A stretch of 64,000 nucleotides of DNA. Source: Cylindrobasidium torrendii FP15055 ss-10 (lineage: Eukaryota; Basidiomycota; Agaricomycetes; Agaricales; Physalacriaceae). The position numbers and the translations under genes were made by a program. This document shows, piece after piece, positions 60,188 to 64,000 of this stretch; positions within the stretch are counted from its first letter, which is position 1; every line of letters begins with the position of its first letter. The DNA is taken from NCBI GenBank assembly GCA_000934385.1, contig KN880434.1, positions 186,001-250,000 of the forward strand, read 5' to 3'. The notes beneath the pieces were generated by a model. That model worked only from the letters and a program-made list of their open reading frames with translations, was not told where the DNA came from and searched no databases.

Positions 60188-61893
60188 ATGTCGCTGGTCG
60201 TACTCAGAGTCGAATTGCCCGCTCATTCTCATTCCTTTACTGTTCAAGCACCGGCAGCTGGCACTGTTGCCGATGTCAAAGAAGTGATCCAAGCGACATG
60301 TACCGGGCAACCGCGCACTACTGGTCAGAGGCTCATCTGGCGGGGCAGGGCGCTTCGCGATGATGAGAGACTGCAGGATATATGGCAGGTGTGTGGGTAA
60401 TTATAGGAGACAATCAATGGTGCTCATGGGGATACAGCCTCACGAAGCGAAGACTGTACACTTGGCCGTGCATCCAACTGCTTGGACCGACCGCCCACCA
60501 ACCACTCCTGCCGCTGCAGTTTCCACCTCTCCGGTGCTTCCAACACCCTCCCATTCGATGGAACAGCCTCAGAATGTTGCGAGGCCATCTGAAGTCGTTA
60601 GTGTGCGCGATACCATCCAAGAGCGTGGACCTGCATATCCGCCATCAACGCCTAGATCACACCCCGTCATTGACCCGCTGGCCTTTGTCAGAGCACAACA
60701 GGAGATGGCTCTGAAGGCACTCACGCAAGACACAACCCCGTTACCTTTGGAACTTGTCGATGCACCGAAAGCGCCATCCGTCCAATTCGTAGAGGGTCTT
60801 GGTTGGAAATGGCCTGCGGCGTTGGACAGCCAGTTTCCACCATCACAGCCTGGTGGTGTCAAGTATTCGCATACTACTATTGAGTGCGTACATCGAAGGG
60901 GCTATTGGGGCTACCACGCTAACATCTTTTAGTGGGCAACTCTATCTCAAGCTCGAAGACCACTCTGAACCGTCCACCCCGTCTCAGAAGCATGCATTGC
61001 GTGTCCTGTCACATACGCTTGAGATACTGAAAGCCGCGCCAGTCACCGCCGCACCCGTCGCCACTACTGTGGCACCATGGCAGTCCCCAGCCGTGCCGCC
61101 GGAAATCAGTGCGCTCCTGCAACAACTTGGCATCCAAGACCTTCAGCCCAACGTCAACGTGCAACAGGACGCTCAGATTCCAATCATTGTTCCCATTCCG
61201 AATTTACCTGCGGCGGCACCGCAGCCTCAATTTCGCCCGCTCCTCAATTTGCTCCCTGTCACTTTCATCATCCTTCGTATTGCGTTATTGCTCTATTTCT
61301 TCGCACCGGCACGCAAGCCTGTCATGGGGTTGCTGCTTGTGGGATGGGGTCTCTACGAGATCTGGACGCGCCATGTTCGTGTAGCGGCTAATCCTGCGGT
61401 GCCCGCCCAGCGGCCAGTGGCAGCGGCTCCCGCGGGCAACGGTGCGGCGGCGCCGGATGTCAATCAGAATAATGCGCAACCTGTGGGTGAAGGCGCCCAA
61501 GCGAATAACCTTCCCGGACTTCCTCGTGCGTCCGTGGCACCAGTGGAGACCTTTGCGACTGTAAACCTCTCGGCTGAGGAACAAATGCTTGAAGGCAACG
61601 CGACTGGGCAGCCTACGATACTAAAGAAGGCAGCGTTGTTTGGCATGCTCTTCCTTTCAACGATTCACCCTGCCATTTGGGACCGCCGGAGGGCTCTGCT
61701 CAGACAGAGGGAAGGCCGCATCCGGACTGAGGCTACTGCAATGCGCGCGCCTGACGATGGAACTGACTCTGTAGAGAACCAGCAGCGTACCGAACGACGG
61801 GCAGAGCTGCTTCGTAGACATGGTCAACGCCCGTCGTGGGTGCAGAGCTATGTGCAGCGTGTGATGGACGAGGACTGGGTGGATGATTCGTAG
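60188..61893 (+). CDS. HERP/Usa1-like ubiquitin-like-domain membrane protein (ERAD)
   Basis: About 535 residues. The N-terminal ubiquitin-like fold (1-90) has TVADVKEVIQATC and QRLIWRGRALRDDERLQDIW, as in HERPUD1. A Pro-rich linker follows, then a conserved block (GLGWKWPAALDSQFPPSQPGG), two close membrane segments (LLNLLPVTFIILRIALLLYF and PVMGLLLVGWGLYEIW), another linker, and a hydrophobic stretch FGMLFLSTIHP followed by a charged tail. The layout matches yeast Usa1 and animal HERP, which scaffold the Hrd1-Der1 ER-associated degradation ligase. Two introns: about 60388-60437 and about 60882-60931. The assignment rests on architecture and short motifs, so it is probable, not certain. Confidence 0.72.
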
Positions 61894-62189
61894 GATTGTA
61901 TGGATATTTATTTACGAGGTATGCGAATGTACGATAGTGCTTAGGAAGGAAGATTAAGATACAGATATTCTTGCCAGAAACTGGGAATTTTGTTCTTTAA
62001 ATGCGGCTGAATGCGACTCTTATGCGCGAGTGGGTTCACGTGGGAACTGGTGAAAGGGCTCAGACCCCACGTGATTTCATCAAAACGCCTTGTTCTCTTG
62101 ACTTCATTTATAGCGTGCCACCCTCTCTCTTTCGTCACTCCCTAAGCTTGGGCACAAAACTCTGCTGGATCCTTGCCTTTCGCTGATTA

Positions 62190-63769
62190 ATGGCCTCGTA
62201 CACGTTCGATGGACTCATCGCAGATCTGACACGGGATGCGGGTCGCGCTCAACCGAAGGATGCTCTCCAATATTGCGCAACTTGGTTTCAGACAAGATTG
62301 GAGGAACAAAGATCACGGACACGGGACTACCTGGCAAGGCATGCCTACGATGTTGGCCGCGAACTTCCCAGCGAAATATTCCAGGACCAACTGACTGGCT
62401 CCGGCTCCGTTGTCTACTCTCCAATGCCACCACTCCCACCGCCACATTCTGGTCCGGTGGAGTTCAGCAATCCGTTCGCGCCAGCAGCTTCGCGGCAATC
62501 TCGTGGGAGCATTGCGGGTCCGTTTGGACGGATGGACTCGCCTGGTCATAGGAATTCCCTCCATGGACCGCCACCAACATTCCAACTCGACGGGCGCGTC
62601 TCTCCCCTTACACGGACGGCGGAGTATCCGGGCCCTGGAAATGGATTCTACGAGCCTGGCCCGCCTGCAGATCCGTATAACGTTGGCCCAGGAAATTATC
62701 TGAGCCCATCCCCGCATCACCCTGCTTCAGCCATCTTTGCGCGCCGCTCGTCCATCTCTGCCGAGTCCATTCTTGTGGACAGCATCAAGCCTGAGCATCT
62801 TCCCGTATATCCCAAATCACCCGAGCAACTTGAGCGCATTCGAGCGTCCATTTCAAACAACTTCATCTTCCGCGATCTCGACGAAGAACAGGCGACAGGC
62901 GTACTTAACGCAATGCAGGAAAAGAAGACGGTCAAGGGAGAGGTTGTCATCCGGCAGGGAGACGTCGGGGACTTTTTCTATGTTGTGGAAAGTGGCTTGC
63001 TTCACTGCTACATCCGTTCGGATCCCCTCCCTCCAGCTTGGAATTCATCTCCCACGCCAGCGGAGGACAAATTCCTTTCACCTGGCTACCATTCCGAGTT
63101 TGGAAAGCAGGTCGCCGAGTGCACGCCTGGCACTTCATTTGGTGAACTGGCGCTCATGTATGGGCACTTGCGTGCGGCGAGCGTTGTATGTGTGGAAGAC
63201 TGCACACTCTGGTCACTAGACAGGATTACGTTCCGCTCGATTATACTCAAGGCTGCCCATCGCCGACGCACCATGTACGAAGACTTCCTTTCCCAGGTGA
63301 CGCTACTGTCTTCTTTGACTGGAAGCGAACGCAGCAAGATTGCAGATGCGCTGGTATCCAAGGTCTATCAGGATGGCGAAGCAGTGGTCAAGCAGGGAGA
63401 GATGGGAGACACATTCTTCTTTGTCGAGGAAGGTGAAGCTGTCGTTACCAAAGCCTTGACCGGCGAGGACGGGCAGACGAAGGAAGTGGCGGTGAATCAT
63501 TACAAGAAGGGTGGTTACTTTGGCGGTATGTTGGTATCCTCCCTCATGTCGTTGACTCACCATCCGCTCTAGAACTTTCACTTCTCACACGGGAACCGCG
63601 TGCAGCGACGGTCAGTGCAGTCCAGCGTGCAGATCCCGCCCTGCCCAAGCTCAAAGTGGCTGCCCTCGATGCGGTCGCATTCACACGTCTGCTCGGTCCT
63701 CTTCGCGACCTGATGGAGCGCCGTGCTGGCGAGATTTATGGCAAGCAAATTGCACGTCCTCAGTACTGA
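62190..63769 (+). CDS. cAMP-dependent protein kinase regulatory subunit
   Basis: Holds the PKA catalytic subunit inactive until cAMP binds. An N-terminal dimerisation/docking helix pair (FDGLIADLTRDAGRAQPKDAL) is followed by a Pro/Gly-rich linker, the inhibitor site FARRSSISAES (an RRxS autophosphorylation type, thus RII-like), and two cyclic-nucleotide-binding domains. Phosphate-binding cassettes are FGELALMYGHLRAAS and FGELSLLTREPRAAT, each with its Glu and Arg. The second is completed across the only clear intron (about 63526-63571). It ends EIYGKQIARPQY. About 510 residues, the usual size for basidiomycetes. A TATA-like TTTATAG lies at about 62107. Confidence 0.94.
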
Positions 63770-64000
63770 GGGTGTATCTATAATGGAATGGTTGACAAAT
63801 GTTCTCTGCTGTATCGATCCTTGTTTTATTTCAATGTTTTTTTTGCCCAATTTTCCATGTCAATTTCGGTGCCAAGAGCCGCCCCCCCTGAAGTGAGGCC
63901 CCAGCAGGGCCCCAGTGAGGCCCGCCCCCCGAGATATCCGAGCCAGTGGTCTGGAGCACTCGTACATACTACTACATAGCTGATTGTGTCCTGGTTACCG
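63770..64000. other. Right-edge intergenic region
   Basis: 3' flank of the PKA regulatory subunit gene, then a G/C-rich patch with a duplicated 10-base unit (AGTGAGGCCC at 63892-63901 and 63914-63923). A 63-codon frame over it looks repeat-driven. No gene called. Confidence 0.4.

Noticed and set aside
63857..63979. 40-codon Pro/Arg-rich frame at the right edge
   Set aside because: Driven by a G/C-rich duplicated 10-base unit; too short and featureless to call a gene.

Overview
This window is a gene-dense piece of a filamentous fungal nuclear genome. Nearly every gene is split by short GT-AG introns of roughly 45-60 bases, base composition is balanced, and the gene content points to a basidiomycete, most likely Agaricomycotina: a GH9 endoglucanase with a C-terminal membrane anchor, Zn2Cys6 regulators, a PKA regulatory subunit and an intracellular GH2 beta-mannosidase. 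The species cannot be fixed from the sequence alone. I see no tRNA, rRNA, CRISPR array or intact transposon. Coordinates give the outer limits of each coding region; exon joins were worked out by eye from splice sites and family conservation.

Layout. 0.7-4.0 kb (+): a DEAD-box-derived protein whose ATPase motifs have been lost. 4.6-6.3 kb (-): alanyl-tRNA editing protein. 6.4-8.4 kb (+): anion:cation symporter-type MFS permease. 8.6-12.3 kb (+): beta-mannosidase. 12.6-18.9 kb (-): Sec7 Arf-GEF, divergent from deoxyhypusine synthase at 19.1-20.4 kb (+). 20.6-21.6 kb (-): divergent 14-3-3. 21.9-24.1 kb (-): Aro8-like aminotransferase. 24.4-26.3 kb (+): Nsp1/Nup62 nucleoporin. 26.5-29.9 kb (-): splicing helicase Prp5. 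30.1-31.2 kb (+): PI31 proteasome regulator. 31.8-32.8 kb (+): unknown acidic protein. 33.0-36.1 kb (-): ankyrin-DysF-FYVE-UBZ-RING protein. 36.5-37.5 kb (-): uracil phosphoribosyltransferase. 38.1-39.5 kb (+): Rrp8 rRNA methyltransferase. 39.7-41.8 kb (-): sugar transporter. 42.3-47.9 kb (+): Slh1/ASCC3-type helicase with a decayed, truncated second half. 48.0-51.3 kb (+): sulfite reductase flavoprotein Met10. 51.4-53.6 kb (-): GH9. 53.8-55.9 and 57.7-59.9 kb (+): two paralogous regulators, each with two Zn2Cys6 clusters. 60.2-61.9 kb (+): HERP/Usa1-like ERAD protein. 62.2-63.8 kb (+): PKA regulatory subunit.

Most of these are core eukaryotic functions (translation, splicing, vesicle traffic, nuclear pore, proteasome, signalling) with no operon logic; neighbours share promoters or face each other tail to tail. 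The unusual material is the ATPase-dead DEAD-box protein, the half-decayed Slh1, the five-module membrane ubiquitin ligase and the tandem double-zinc-cluster pair.
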